This document shows positions 25,463-33,662 of a stretch of DNA of 64,000 bases, piece after piece; position 1 is the stretch's first letter; the number at the start of each line of letters is the position of its first letter. A program made the position numbers and the translations under genes. The notes under the pieces are model-generated. The model searched no databases. It was not told the DNA's origin and saw only the letters and a list, made by a program, of their open reading frames with translations. Origin of the DNA: Candidatus Latescibacterota bacterium (lineage in GTDB: Bacteria > Latescibacterota > UBA2968). Location of the stretch: the NCBI GenBank assembly GCA_022824945.1, contig JAJDYX010000022.1, positions 1 through 64,000 on the forward strand, read 5' to 3'.

Positions 25463-25500
25463 AAAAGCAGGTGGTCATATCCCGACCACCTGCTTTTCTT
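25463..25500. terminator. Bidirectional terminator between glnA and the pentapeptide gene
   Basis: AAAAGCAGGTGGTC (25463-25476) and GACCACCTGCTTTT (25484-25497) form a perfect 14-bp stem with a 7-nt loop. A and T runs on opposite sides let it work on both convergent transcripts. Confidence 0.9.
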
Positions 25501-25507
25501 TTCCCTC

Positions 25508-26296
25508 TCAATCCCTCAACTTCGTCTTCTCATCCCACCTCACCACATCCAGATGTTTTTGTGAAAAGCCAATCGCATCCCGAACATCGGCACCGCGCAT
25601 ATCGGCATTATCAAACTGGGCTTTGTAGAGATCGGCTTTCTGCATGCGGGCGCGCTGGAGATTGGCCTGGCGCAAATCCACTTTGACGAGATCGGCATCC
25701 TGAAGTCTGGCACTTTGCAGATTAGCTCCCCTCAAATTGGCGTCGGTCAAATCCGATTTTCGGATATCGGCTGTACGCAAGATGGCAGTTTCGAAATCCA
25801 CTTTGACCAATATAGCCTCTGACAAATTGGCCTTGTAAAAATTCGCACTTTTGCATTTAGCTCCTCGCAAATTGCACCCCACCAATTTTGCCTCCTCAAA
25901 ATTTGCGCCTTCCATATTTGCACCGCTGAGATCTGCCAATTCCAAATCAGACGGCGATACCTGTGCGCCTTTCATATTTGCTCTCGTGAGGGTCGCATTC
26001 TGCAAAAACGCCCCACACAGATCGGCACCTTCGAGATTTGCATCGCGCAAATTGGCCTGTAAAAGACGCGCGCGCTGTAAGTTCGCACCCGATAAATTAG
26101 CACCCCGTAACTGCGCGCCACTGAGAATGGCTTCGCGCATATCGGCACGTTGTAATGCGGCATTTTGCAATTCTGCGCGGTTTAGATTTGCACCCGCCAG
26201 ATCAGCGCGCGCTCCTGCTGTTCCATTGGACGCTATCCAGGCTTGATGTTGTGCAAGAATCTCGCGCACCTGTGCAGGTGAAAGAATTATAGGCAT
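25508..26296 (-). CDS. Pentapeptide-repeat protein
   Basis: Almost all of the 262 residues follow the A(D/N)LxX pentapeptide pattern (for example 'ANLSGANLQRARLLQANLRDANLEG', in runs, ~70-95), which folds into a right-handed four-sided beta helix. The first ~25 residues, including 'VREILAQHQAWIASNG', are a non-repeat cap. Some family members mimic DNA and protect gyrase (Qnr/MfpA), but most have no known role and nothing here favours that one. It lies 14 bp after the 5-formyl-THF cyclo-ligase gene on the same strand, so the two are probably co-transcribed. Confidence 0.93.
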   Translation of the reverse strand: MPIILSPAQVREILAQHQAWIASNGTAGARADLAGANLNRAELQNAALQRADMREAILSGAQLRGANLSGANLQRARLLQANLRDANLEGADLCGAFLQNATLTRANMKGAQVSPSDLELADLSGANMEGANFEEAKLVGCNLRGAKCKSANFYKANLSEAILVKVDFETAILRTADIRKSDLTDANLRGANLQSARLQDADLVKVDLRQANLQRARMQKADLYKAQFDNADMRGADVRDAIGFSQKHLDVVRWDEKTKLRD

Positions 26297-26310
26297 GTGT
26301 CCTCCATTCG

Positions 26311-26868
26311 CTAAATTCTGATGACTTCGTTTTCGGTTATGATTAAATCCATCTTAACATCGTGTGGCTCGGCAGGCACGCGATCTATAATCTGAAAACC
26401 ATAAGATAAACCGATCCGAACAGCTTCAGTCTGTGCCAAAAATCGGTCATAATATCCCCCCCCCGATCCAATCCGATGACCCAGGCGATCAAAAGCGATG
26501 CCCGGAATAAGGACGAGGTCAATGGTATGAGGCAATAGCACCATTTCGGGATTTGGAGCTGGTTCGCGCAAGCCATAACGCACAGGTCGCAGATCACTCA
26601 GGCCCAAAATCTCTTGAAAATCCATGCTCCCTTCTTCCCGTGTAACAGGTACTCCCACCTGCTTGCCGCTGCCAATTGTTTTTTGAATCACTGTTCTCGT
26701 ATCCACTTCATTTTTTATGGACACATAACAGGCAATACGCCGTGCACGTTGGTATGCTGGCATATCGATCAACCGGCGATAAATACGCAAACTCTTCTCG
26801 TGAACAGCCCGTTCGAGCATTTGGATACGCTCGGCGCGAAGGCGACGTTTCAGATCTAACTTTGTCAT
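26311..26868 (-). CDS. 5-formyltetrahydrofolate cyclo-ligase
   Basis: This enzyme converts 5-formyl-THF to 5,10-methenyl-THF with ATP and so recovers a dead-end folate. The 185-residue product has the family marks: a basic N-terminal helix with 'KLDLKRRLRAERIQML', 'YVSIKNEVDTRTVI' and, near the C-terminus, the ATP/substrate loop 'RIGSGGGYYDRFL'. Size is typical (MTHFS/YgfA family). Upstream lies a region of heptanucleotide repeats rather than a 6S RNA, the usual neighbour of ygfA in proteobacteria. The pentapeptide-repeat gene follows 14 bp later. Confidence 0.93.
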   Translation of the reverse strand: MTKLDLKRRLRAERIQMLERAVHEKSLRIYRRLIDMPAYQRARRIACYVSIKNEVDTRTVIQKTIGSGKQVGVPVTREEGSMDFQEILGLSDLRPVRYGLREPAPNPEMVLLPHTIDLVLIPGIAFDRLGHRIGSGGGYYDRFLAQTEAVRIGLSYGFQIIDRVPAEPHDVKMDLIITENEVIRI

Positions 26869-26872
26869 AATA

Positions 26873-26907
26873 AGTAGTCAGCAGTCAGTAGTCAGTAGTC
26901 AGCCCGC
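26873..26907. repeat. Heptanucleotide tandem repeat (AGTAGTC unit)
   Basis: Four 7-mers, AGTAGTC, AGCAGTC, AGTAGTC and AGTAGTC (26873-26900), are followed by a degenerate fifth unit, just upstream of the cyclo-ligase gene. This is the short-tandem-repeat style known from cyanobacterial intergenic regions. Confidence 0.75.
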
Positions 26908-26958
26908 CCAGCCCCTAACCCTTAATGAACAGGTCTGGACGCAGTTGTACACCGCTTC

Positions 26959-26993
26959 TCAATTCCCAATTCTCAATTCCCAATTCTCAATTC
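26959..26993. repeat. Heptanucleotide tandem repeat (CTCAATT/CCCAATT unit)
   Basis: Five contiguous 7-mers alternate CTCAATT and CCCAATT. The array lies 59 bp from the AGTAGTC array and 110 bp before uppS, in the divergent gap between the cyclo-ligase gene and uppS. Confidence 0.8.
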
Positions 26994-27104
26994 ATCCGCT
27001 TCTCGCTTGACTTTAATAAATTAAACTGTTAAAATTTCACAACATTTTTAATGATATTTTATCTGCATTTGGGCGGGCAAGTTGAATTTTTCATTGTTAA
27101 TAAT

Positions 27105-27944
27105 ATGAAAGACACACACATAAACGGTTCTCGCAGTTGTAATCAGCTTCAAGATAAGCTAAAAGCGCGAGGCAACCTGCCGTCGCACATTGCAATAATA
27201 ATGGATGGCAATGGACGGTGGGCGCAACAACGAGATTTGCGCCGCACAGATGGGCATCGGTCTGCCCGCGAAACCGTGCGCGATATTGTGCGCGCCTGTG
27301 GCGAACTCGAAATAGATATTCTCACCCTGTTCACCTTTGGCACAGACAATTGGCGTCGGCCCTGGTCAGAAGTGTTGTCACTGATGCAATTGTTGCGCGA
27401 CTGTTCACACGAAGAACTCAATGAGTTGCAGGAAAACAACGTACGCCTCATTGCAACCGGCGATACGGATCGACTGGTCAAGCACTCGCGTAAAGCACTT
27501 GAAAATGCCATTCGCGAAACAGCTAACAATACAGGACTAACGCTTAATCTCGCGTTGAGCTACGACGGCAAAAGCGATATTCTTCAAGCCGTACAAAGCA
27601 TTGCTGTCGATGTCGCACAGGGGCGCATTTCACCAGATGCAATTGATGCCGATTTATTTTCCAAACGCCTTTATACGGGTAACTTGCCCGACCCCGATTT
27701 ATTGATTCGCACCAGCGGTGAAGTTCGCTTGAGCAATTTTATGCTCTGGCAGTGTGCTTATACAGAATTCTGGTTTACAGATGTGCTGTGGCCCGATTTT
27801 AAGCGCGAGCACCTCTACAAAGCCATCCGCAGTTATCAAAAACGAGAACGGCGGTTTGGCAAAACAGGACTTCAATTGCGCAATGAAACGCTCGCAAGCA
27901 AAACCAATGGGTCTTCGGAGGACTTGTGGCAAAGTCCAATCTAA
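27105..27944 (+). CDS. uppS: Undecaprenyl diphosphate synthase (cis-prenyltransferase)
   Basis: This enzyme elongates farnesyl diphosphate to the C55 lipid carrier for peptidoglycan and other wall polymers. The 279-residue product has 'IAIIMDGNGRWA' with catalytic Asp34, 'LTLFTFGTDNWRRP', 'NLALSYDGKSDIL' and near the end 'DLLIRTSGEVRLSNFMLWQ', all family motifs. The ATG at 27105 is preferred over 27051 for normal length; neither has a strong ribosome site. It heads the set uppS-cdsA-dxr-rseP. cdsA begins 19 bp before the uppS stop, so the two are translationally coupled. Confidence 0.96.
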   Translation: MKDTHINGSRSCNQLQDKLKARGNLPSHIAIIMDGNGRWAQQRDLRRTDGHRSARETVRDIVRACGELEIDILTLFTFGTDNWRRPWSEVLSLMQLLRDCSHEELNELQENNVRLIATGDTDRLVKHSRKALENAIRETANNTGLTLNLALSYDGKSDILQAVQSIAVDVAQGRISPDAIDADLFSKRLYTGNLPDPDLLIRTSGEVRLSNFMLWQCAYTEFWFTDVLWPDFKREHLYKAIRSYQKRERRFGKTGLQLRNETLASKTNGSSEDLWQSPI

Positions 27945-28738
27945 TCCAGCGCGTATTGGCAGCCGCCGTTTTTGGTCCAGTTTTGGTGGTGTTATTCTGG
28001 TTGGGTGACTATTGGCTATTTATAATGTGGTGCGGTGTGGTCTCTATAGGCACCTGGGAATTTTATCGCATGCTATCTCAGAAAGGGCTACAACCCTGGA
28101 CGGGGTTTGGCATTGTTATATCTCTCTCCTGGTGTGTTGTAGCATTTGCTATTGGGCCAAATGCTTTCGCATTTTTTTTTCTCGTATTATTGCTTTTAAT
28201 GTTTAGCACAGCCCTGTTTCGAGACACTGCAGGCTATCGCCTGCTCAATGCGGGAGGCACGCTTTTAGGTGTACTTTACGTCGGTTTTTTGGGCAGTTTT
28301 GTTCTCATAGTGAGAAACTCATTGCCCTTTGGTGCGTCAGAACAGGGGCAAGTTGCTGTTCTCCTCTTACTGGGGATTTGGGCCAATGATACAATGGCCT
28401 ATTTTTTTGGACGGTGGTTTGGTCGATGGCACCCCTTCCCTACCATCAGCGCGGCAAAGACCGAAGCAGGATTCATCGGAGGTCTTCTATCCGCGCTTCT
28501 CGTCATAGGACTTGGCGCGCAGATACTTGAATTATTTAATATAACCCAAAGCCTCATACTCGGCCTTCTCATTGGCATCGGGGCATCTTTGGGAGATCTC
28601 GTTGAATCCATGATTAAACGAGATATGGACGTCAAAGATACGTCGGAACTGATCCCTGGACACGGTGGTGTACTGGATCGCTTTGACAGTGTTTTTTTTG
28701 TTTTTCCGCTCATTTATCTTTATTTCCAACTTTTATGA
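27926..28738 (+). CDS. cdsA: Phosphatidate cytidylyltransferase
   Basis: This integral membrane enzyme makes CDP-diacylglycerol, the precursor of all phospholipids. The 270-residue product is very hydrophobic (about eight membrane segments). It ends with the CdsA signature, 'SMIKRDMDVKDTSELIPGHG' followed by 'GVLDRFDS', near 230-258. The start is GTG at 27926 with GGAGG five bases upstream, inside the end of uppS. The dxr ATG overlaps its stop (ATGA). Confidence 0.95.
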   Translation: MAKSNLIQRVLAAAVFGPVLVVLFWLGDYWLFIMWCGVVSIGTWEFYRMLSQKGLQPWTGFGIVISLSWCVVAFAIGPNAFAFFFLVLLLLMFSTALFRDTAGYRLLNAGGTLLGVLYVGFLGSFVLIVRNSLPFGASEQGQVAVLLLLGIWANDTMAYFFGRWFGRWHPFPTISAAKTEAGFIGGLLSALLVIGLGAQILELFNITQSLILGLLIGIGASLGDLVESMIKRDMDVKDTSELIPGHGGVLDRFDSVFFVFPLIYLYFQLL

Positions 28739-29889
28739 TAAAACGCGTTGCCCTTCTCGGATCCACAGGCTCTATCGGCACAAACACGCTGCGTGTTCTG
28801 AATAGCCTATCCGACCGATTTGAACTGGTGAGTTTATGTGCCGGACGCAATGCCGAGTTGTTGTGTGAACAAGCCGAGCACTGGCGCCCTAAGCGCGTTT
28901 GTATTGCCCAGGGGGCAAAAGAGGTCCAGGCGCGTCTTGCCCCACTGGACATTGAAGTGCTCGAAGGCAGCGCGGGCTTGCAGGACTTGTCTGTCGATCC
29001 CGATACCGACCTGATCATTAACGGCCTGGCGGCAGGCGTGGGGCTTCGACCTACGCTATCTGCTGTACGCGCGGGCAAAGATGTGGCAATTGCCAATAAA
29101 GAGACACTGGTTGTCGCGGGGCATCTGGTAACTGCATGGGCCAAACAGACCGGCGCCACATTATTGCCGATCGACAGTGAGACAACGCCGCTGTGGCAAT
29201 CGTTGCAAGAGACGAACCGAGACGAGGTCAAACGCATTTTACTGCCCGCCTCGGGCGGTCCTTTTTTTAACTATACGCAAAAGCAAATGGCGCGTGTTTC
29301 ACGCGACCAGGCACTCAATCATCCCACCTGGCAGATGGGACCAAAAATTACGATTGACTCCGCTACATTGATGAATAAAGGCTTTGAAGTGATCGAAGCG
29401 CAATGGTTTCTCGATTTGCCGATCTCGAAAATCGATGTGATTATTCATCGGCAGTCTATTGTGCATTGTCTTATCGAATACGTGGATGGCGGCATGATGG
29501 CGCACCTGAGTACACCCGATATGCAGTTGCCCATTCATCAGGCTCTGGTGCATCCCGAAAAGCTACCTTCACAGGTTGAACGTCTGGATCTGACAAAGGT
29601 CGGCACATTGAGTTTTTTCCAGCCCGATACCGACCGATTTCCCTGTCTTCAATTGGCATATCAGGCCGTAGAACAGGGCGGAACTGCGCCTGCTGCACTC
29701 AACGCTGCCAATGAAGTCGCCGTGTATGCTTTTCTCGATGGCCGCATCGAATTTCTCGATATCCCTCGTGTGATTGCACAAACCCTTGATGAACACGAGG
29801 CATCTGAAGATACCCTCGAGGCGATCTTTGACACAGACCGCTGGGGGCGAGTCCGTGCAAACGAACTGATTTGTTCACTTGAATCATAG
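28735..29889 (+). CDS. dxr: 1-deoxy-D-xylulose 5-phosphate reductoisomerase
   Basis: This enzyme carries out the second step of the MEP isoprenoid pathway (NADPH and divalent metal). The 384-residue product opens with the nucleotide loop 'LLGSTGSIGTNTLRVL'. The metal and substrate segments are 'PIDSETTPLWQSL' near 143, 'PASGGPFF' near 174, and 'MGPKITIDSATLMNKGFEVIE' (split) near 200-220. It overlaps cdsA by 4 bp and is followed after 14 bp by rseP. Together with uppS it ties isoprenoid supply to lipid-carrier synthesis. Confidence 0.97.
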   Translation: MIKRVALLGSTGSIGTNTLRVLNSLSDRFELVSLCAGRNAELLCEQAEHWRPKRVCIAQGAKEVQARLAPLDIEVLEGSAGLQDLSVDPDTDLIINGLAAGVGLRPTLSAVRAGKDVAIANKETLVVAGHLVTAWAKQTGATLLPIDSETTPLWQSLQETNRDEVKRILLPASGGPFFNYTQKQMARVSRDQALNHPTWQMGPKITIDSATLMNKGFEVIEAQWFLDLPISKIDVIIHRQSIVHCLIEYVDGGMMAHLSTPDMQLPIHQALVHPEKLPSQVERLDLTKVGTLSFFQPDTDRFPCLQLAYQAVEQGGTAPAALNAANEVAVYAFLDGRIEFLDIPRVIAQTLDEHEASEDTLEAIFDTDRWGRVRANELICSLES

Positions 29890-29903
29890 AAACGAGGTTT
29901 CCC

Positions 29904-31229
29904 GTGATCGTCGATCTTCTCTACTTCTTTTTTGTCCTGGGCGTACTGGTTTTTGTTCACGAACTTGGGCATTTTTTGGTCGCCAAAAAATCGGGTATCA
30001 GAGTTGAAACATTTTCACTTGGCTTTCCGCCCAAAGCCGTGGGCATTAAAATTGGCGAGACCGAATACTGCCTCTCGTGGTTGCCATTAGGGGGATATGT
30101 CAAGATGGCTGGCATGGACGATTTTGCTCCCGAAGAGGGCAAGGGGAAACCCTGGGAATTTCAGTCGAAGCCGCGCTGGATTCAAATGGCAGTGCTCATC
30201 GCCGGTCCGGCAATGAACTTTTTTCTTGGCTTTTTGCTATTGTTCACTCTGTATATGGCAGCGGGTGAATACGCATTCATGGACGATTCGCGCGTGGGTG
30301 AAGTTAAGACAGACTCGCCCTTCTATACGGCAGGGCTAAGGCCAGGAGACCGCATTTTAACCGTTGGGAATACAGCGGTAAATGACTGGGAAGAAATGGC
30401 AGATGCGTTTCTCCTTCACGCCGGTGACGTAGTGCCCGTTGAAATTGAACGCATCCCTGCCTACCAAACAGACATGACTGAGCGATTGACGATTTCTGTC
30501 GATTTGACCTCCCCCCCCCGCGAAGGCCTGGGACTGGGATATTATATGACCACAGAAGTTGGAGCCGTGATGCCCGGAATGCCAGCCGCAGAAATCGGCC
30601 TGCAACCGGGCGACGTGATCACATCAGTCAATGGTGTCCCGGTGACGATGTGGTGGGAGATGAGCCGCGAGATTTCTTCACGACCCGGTGAGGAAATCTC
30701 ATTGACCTGGCAGCGCAATGGTGAAGAGATGACAGAGCGGATTATTCCCGCTTCTCAAACTTTTAACGGTGAAACCGTGGGGCGCATTGGCATTGATTCG
30801 GCTTCAAAACGCAATCCCATTTCCTTTTTTAAGGCCGTGCGCCGCAGTGCAACAGAAACCATCAATTTATCAACAGCCATTTTTGGATTTGTCAAAGGCA
30901 TCGTTATTGGGGAACAATCCAGCAAGAATTTGGCTGGCCCTGTGGGGATTTTCCAACTGGTGGGACAAAGTGCTGAGCGCGGCTTTTCATTTCTACTTTG
31001 GTTTATGGCCATGCTCAGCATTAATCTGGGCGTACTCAATCTGCTACCCATTCCCGTGCTCGATGGAGGCCATCTCACTATTCTCACAATAGAAGGCATT
31101 ATTCGCCGGGATTTATCTGCGCGACACAAAGCCTGGCTCCAACAAGCCGGATTTGCATTTCTGCTCTTCCTGATTATTTACGTAACCTTCAACGATATCG
31201 GGCGCATTTCCGGATGGTTTGGAAACTAA
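29904..31229 (+). CDS. rseP: RIP zinc metalloprotease RseP (site-2 protease)
   Basis: This intramembrane protease of the inner membrane cuts anti-sigma factors and remnant signal peptides. The 441-residue product has H19-E20-L-G-H23 in the first membrane helix and the second zinc-ligand motif 'NLLPIPVLDGGH' near 372-383. Two PDZ-like regions lie between ('LRPGDRILTVGNTAV' ~138 and 'LQPGDVITSVNGVPV' ~233). The start is GTG at 29904 with GAGG nearby. It ends the uppS-cdsA-dxr-rseP operon; bamA, the usual next gene, is absent and a terminator follows. Confidence 0.96.
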   Translation: MIVDLLYFFFVLGVLVFVHELGHFLVAKKSGIRVETFSLGFPPKAVGIKIGETEYCLSWLPLGGYVKMAGMDDFAPEEGKGKPWEFQSKPRWIQMAVLIAGPAMNFFLGFLLLFTLYMAAGEYAFMDDSRVGEVKTDSPFYTAGLRPGDRILTVGNTAVNDWEEMADAFLLHAGDVVPVEIERIPAYQTDMTERLTISVDLTSPPREGLGLGYYMTTEVGAVMPGMPAAEIGLQPGDVITSVNGVPVTMWWEMSREISSRPGEEISLTWQRNGEEMTERIIPASQTFNGETVGRIGIDSASKRNPISFFKAVRRSATETINLSTAIFGFVKGIVIGEQSSKNLAGPVGIFQLVGQSAERGFSFLLWFMAMLSINLGVLNLLPIPVLDGGHLTILTIEGIIRRDLSARHKAWLQQAGFAFLLFLIIYVTFNDIGRISGWFGN

Positions 31230-31247
31230 AGCTCCAGCCCACCTGGT

Positions 31248-31283
31248 AAAAAATCCCCCACATTTTTTGCGGGGGATTTTTTT
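31248..31283. terminator. Bidirectional terminator after rseP
   Basis: AAAAAATCCCCC (31248-31259) pairs with GGGGGATTTTTTT (31271-31283) around an 11-nt loop. It lies between rseP and the convergent small lipoprotein gene and suits both. Confidence 0.9.
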
Positions 31284-31301
31284 ATCTACAACCAACCCTC
31301 C

Positions 31302-31643
31302 TCAATTCTCATCTTTCTTTTTTGTCTTTTGTAATGTCTTCATTTCACGCTCTGCAGCATCCCCAAATCGCTGTTGAATTAGAGCAATGAGCGCATCCCA
31401 TTTTTCGGGGTGATCCCGACGGTCTTTGAGAAATTTCTCAACCTCTGCTTGTGTAATACCGTGGCGTTTGAACAGTTTTTTTCGTTCTACCAGCAGCGAG
31501 TCGGGCGCGAGCACATAACGGCGGTGAAGTTCCATAGCATCTGCAAACAACTCGATAAATTTCTGATCCGATAGTTCTGGCGAAGAAGTGATCGCGCATC
31601 CAACCGCACTGAGCAAGAGACACCAGAGAAACAGTCTTTTCAT
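31302..31643 (-). CDS. Small lipoprotein of unknown function
   Basis: This 113-residue protein has a lipoprotein signal: MKRLFLWCLLLSAVGC, lipidated at Cys16. The mature part is helical and charged ('RRYVLAPDSLLVERKKLFKRHG', in runs; '…EVEKFLKDRRDHPEKWDAL') and ends in a Lys-rich tail. The pattern of a short helical domain with Tyr/Leu heptads resembles DUF4296/FlgN-like small lipoproteins, but I cannot name the family. The start at 31643 is chosen for the lipobox; an in-frame ATG 27 bp upstream is less likely. It is monocistronic and divergent from mraZ. Confidence 0.75.
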   Translation of the reverse strand: MKRLFLWCLLLSAVGCAITSSPELSDQKFIELFADAMELHRRYVLAPDSLLVERKKLFKRHGITQAEVEKFLKDRRDHPEKWDALIALIQQRFGDAAEREMKTLQKTKKKDEN

Positions 31644-31750
31644 AACAGAGTCCCAAAGGAAAAATCGCACCGCGGCCCTTTTATAATTCCCTCAAAATAC
31701 GTCACAATAACGCATACATATAAATAACTTATTTTTTATAGATAAAACAA

Positions 31751-31779
31751 TTGACTTTTGAAACGCGAATTACTAATTT
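31751..31779 (+). promoter_or_regulatory. Candidate promoter of the dcw cluster
   Basis: TTGACT (31751-31756), a 17-nt spacer and TAATTT (31774-31779) lie ~95 bp before the mraZ ATG. The MraZ-type repeats begin eight bases after the -10, so a bound repressor would cover the start site. Confidence 0.5.
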
Positions 31780-31786
31780 AAGCCAG

Positions 31787-31811
31787 GTGGTATATAGTGG
31801 TGGATTGTGGT
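31787..31811 (+). promoter_or_regulatory. Candidate MraZ operator: three GTGGT repeats spaced 10 bp
   Basis: GTGGT occurs at 31787-31791, 31797-31801 and 31807-31811, each separated by exactly five bases. In E. coli, MraZ binds TGGGN repeats with 5-nt spacers upstream of its own operon. The same 10-bp periodicity and TGG core here suggest autoregulation of the dcw cluster. Confidence 0.6.
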
Positions 31812-31873
31812 GGATTTTATTTTTTTATATATTACTTTGTAAAATAATAACTTATCTCCCTCAGGCTTTTCAG

Positions 31874-32320
31874 ATGTCCGATAATTGTCCAGAGTTTTAT
31901 GGCGACTTTGAAAATATCCCCATCGATACCAAGGGTCGCTTAATCGTTCCGGCTGCGTTTCGGAACGCACTGCCCAGTGGCGTAAGTTCAATTATTGTCA
32001 CACAGTGGTTTGATGGTTGTTTGGCCGCGTTTGACCCCGATGGATGGCGGCGGATCATTGATCAACTCCGCAACATGGGACACTCGCAAGTCCAGTCAAG
32101 ACAATTAGTTAGAGCAATGGCAGGACGCGCATCTGAGGTAAAACTCGATCGCCAGGGGCGTGCATTGATCCCTCGAAAGCGTCTGGATTCGGTCGGTATT
32201 ACAGATCGCGCAACGCTGGCAGGCGCCGTTGATTGTATTGAAATTTGGGATCCCGATAAGTATAACGAAGCTCAAAATGCCGTTAATATGGAAGAGATAG
32301 CTGAAGGATTAGAACGATAG
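31874..32320 (+). CDS. mraZ: Transcriptional regulator MraZ
   Basis: MraZ is a ring-forming DNA-binding protein of the AbrB/SpoVT fold that controls the division and cell-wall cluster. The 148-residue product has the two tandem MraZ domains with their DxxGR motifs: 'DTKGRLIVPAAFR' at 18-30 and 'DRQGRALIPRKRL' near 94-106. The ATG at 31874 gives normal length; the ribosome site is weak. It is the first gene of the cluster that continues to ftsZ. Three 10-bp-spaced GTGGT repeats upstream are its probable operator. Confidence 0.95.
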   Translation: MSDNCPEFYGDFENIPIDTKGRLIVPAAFRNALPSGVSSIIVTQWFDGCLAAFDPDGWRRIIDQLRNMGHSQVQSRQLVRAMAGRASEVKLDRQGRALIPRKRLDSVGITDRATLAGAVDCIEIWDPDKYNEAQNAVNMEEIAEGLER

Positions 32321-32333
32321 CGAATATTCCAAA

Positions 32334-32364
32334 ATTCAGAATAAATATTCAGAATAAATATTCG
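32334..32364. repeat. 13-bp tandem repeat between mraZ and rsmH
   Basis: ATTCAGAATAAAT occurs twice in succession (32334-32346 and 32347-32359), and a third partial copy (ATTCG) follows. It ends 34 bp before the rsmH start. Confidence 0.75.
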
Positions 32365-32397
32365 AACCATCGACAAAAAGATTAAAAACAACAAGTT

Positions 32398-33372
32398 ATG
32401 CACTACAAGGCCCCAGAGTATCACATCCCGATTTTGGGGCCAGATGTGTCAAAATATCTCATAACTGACCCCAATGGTATTTATGTCGATGCGACTTTGG
32501 GGGGCGGTGGACACGCTGAAATAGTGCTCAAACGTCTGGGACCGAATGGCAAATTGATCGGCATAGACCGCGACCCCAAAGCCATTGAAGTCGCGTCAAA
32601 ACGCCTGATCCCGTTTAAAGATCGCGTTTATACTGTGCAAGCACCGTTTTGGAATCTCCGACATATTTTGGCTGAACAGAGCCTCGCGACAATCACGGGC
32701 ATTTTATTTGATCTGGGTCTTTCATCTCACCAGATTGACAATGCCGACCGGGGATTCAGTTTTCAGCAACGCGGTACACTCGATATGCGTATGGGGCCCG
32801 ATGCAAAATGCACGGCACACGAGGTGGTCAATTCGTATTCGCAGGAAAATTTGACCCGCATCATCAAAACTTATGGTGAAGAACGCGCTGCTGCCCGCAT
32901 TGCCCGAGCAATCTGTGAAAACAGACCTCTTAATTATACGGACGACCTGGTCGATGTAATTGCGCGACACAGCTATGGACCTCGAAAACAAAAGACACTT
33001 GCGCGGGTATTTCAGGCGCTTCGCATTGAAGTGAACGATGAATTGACACATCTTGAAGACACGCTCCAAATAGCTATTGATCTGCTCAAACCCGGTGGGC
33101 GCATTGGCGTTTTGTCTTATCATTCGCTGGAACACCGCGCTGTCAAACGGGTTTTTGAACTGGGCACGCGCGATTGTATCGGGCCTGTTGATATGCCCAT
33201 ATGTGCCTGTGATCGCCTGCCCGTATTGACCTTGCCGGGAAAGCGAGCCATTCGACCAAATCGGGCGGAAATCGCCCAAAATCCACGGGCACGCAGCGCA
33301 ACACTTCGCGTGGCGCAACGCCTCGGTGTTTCCGCTCAGCCCTGGTTATGCCATCGAGGATCTCTGTCGTGA
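32398..33372 (+). CDS. rsmH: 16S rRNA (cytosine1402-N4)-methyltransferase
   Basis: This enzyme (old name MraW) methylates C1402 of 16S rRNA with S-adenosylmethionine. The 324-residue product starts with 'YHIPILGPDV', the family entry. It carries 'VDATLGGGGHAEIVL' (SAM loop, ~24-38), 'IDRDPKAIEVASKRL', 'GILFDLGLSSHQID' and 'ISYHSLEHRAVK'-type sequence (here LSYHSLEHRAVKRVF). It is the usual second gene of dcw clusters. Its last codons overlap the GTG start of ftsL (GTGA). Confidence 0.97.
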   Translation: MHYKAPEYHIPILGPDVSKYLITDPNGIYVDATLGGGGHAEIVLKRLGPNGKLIGIDRDPKAIEVASKRLIPFKDRVYTVQAPFWNLRHILAEQSLATITGILFDLGLSSHQIDNADRGFSFQQRGTLDMRMGPDAKCTAHEVVNSYSQENLTRIIKTYGEERAAARIARAICENRPLNYTDDLVDVIARHSYGPRKQKTLARVFQALRIEVNDELTHLEDTLQIAIDLLKPGGRIGVLSYHSLEHRAVKRVFELGTRDCIGPVDMPICACDRLPVLTLPGKRAIRPNRAEIAQNPRARSATLRVAQRLGVSAQPWLCHRGSLS

Positions 33373-33662
33373 CTTCAGAACCGCGCCCGCCCTGGGGAAT
33401 TTATCGATCTGGTTTTTTATCGGTCATTCTCCTCGTTACGGGATTGCTGATTTATATGTGGGGACATGTACAAACCCAGAGTCAGGGGCGTGAAATTGAT
33501 CGGCTGCGTGCAGAGAAAAAAAACCTTTTGCACCAGCAAGAGCGAATCCTGGCACGCACAGCGAGTTTGAAGCAGAGCAATCGCATTCGCGATATTGCCG
33601 TTCGAGAATTGGGCATGGTGTTTCCAAGTGATCCACCGAAAAATTTGTATTTGAGTCGGTAA
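33369..33662 (+). CDS. ftsL: Cell division protein FtsL-like
   Basis: This small bitopic protein (97 residues) lies in the ftsL position between rsmH and ftsI. It has a short cytoplasmic tail, one membrane helix (~13-33, 'GFLSVILLVTGLLIYMW') and a periplasmic coiled coil (~36-75, 'EIDRLRAEKKNLLHQQERIL'), the FtsL/DivIC architecture. Sequence identity in this family is low, so position matters. The GTG at 33369 is chosen because GAGGA lies eight bases upstream and it overlaps the rsmH stop; an ATG 21 bp earlier is possible. It should bridge FtsQ and FtsW-FtsI at the septum. Confidence 0.85.
   Translation: MTSEPRPPWGIYRSGFLSVILLVTGLLIYMWGHVQTQSQGREIDRLRAEKKNLLHQQERILARTASLKQSNRIRDIAVRELGMVFPSDPPKNLYLSR

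Noticed and set aside
21866-26993. CRISPR array
   Set aside because: The 28-bp direct repeat has no spacer between copies, and the heptad arrays have far too short a unit. No cas genes are present.
26869-27050. 6S RNA next to the folate cyclo-ligase gene
   Set aside because: The gap is filled with heptad repeats and shows no long bulged hairpin.
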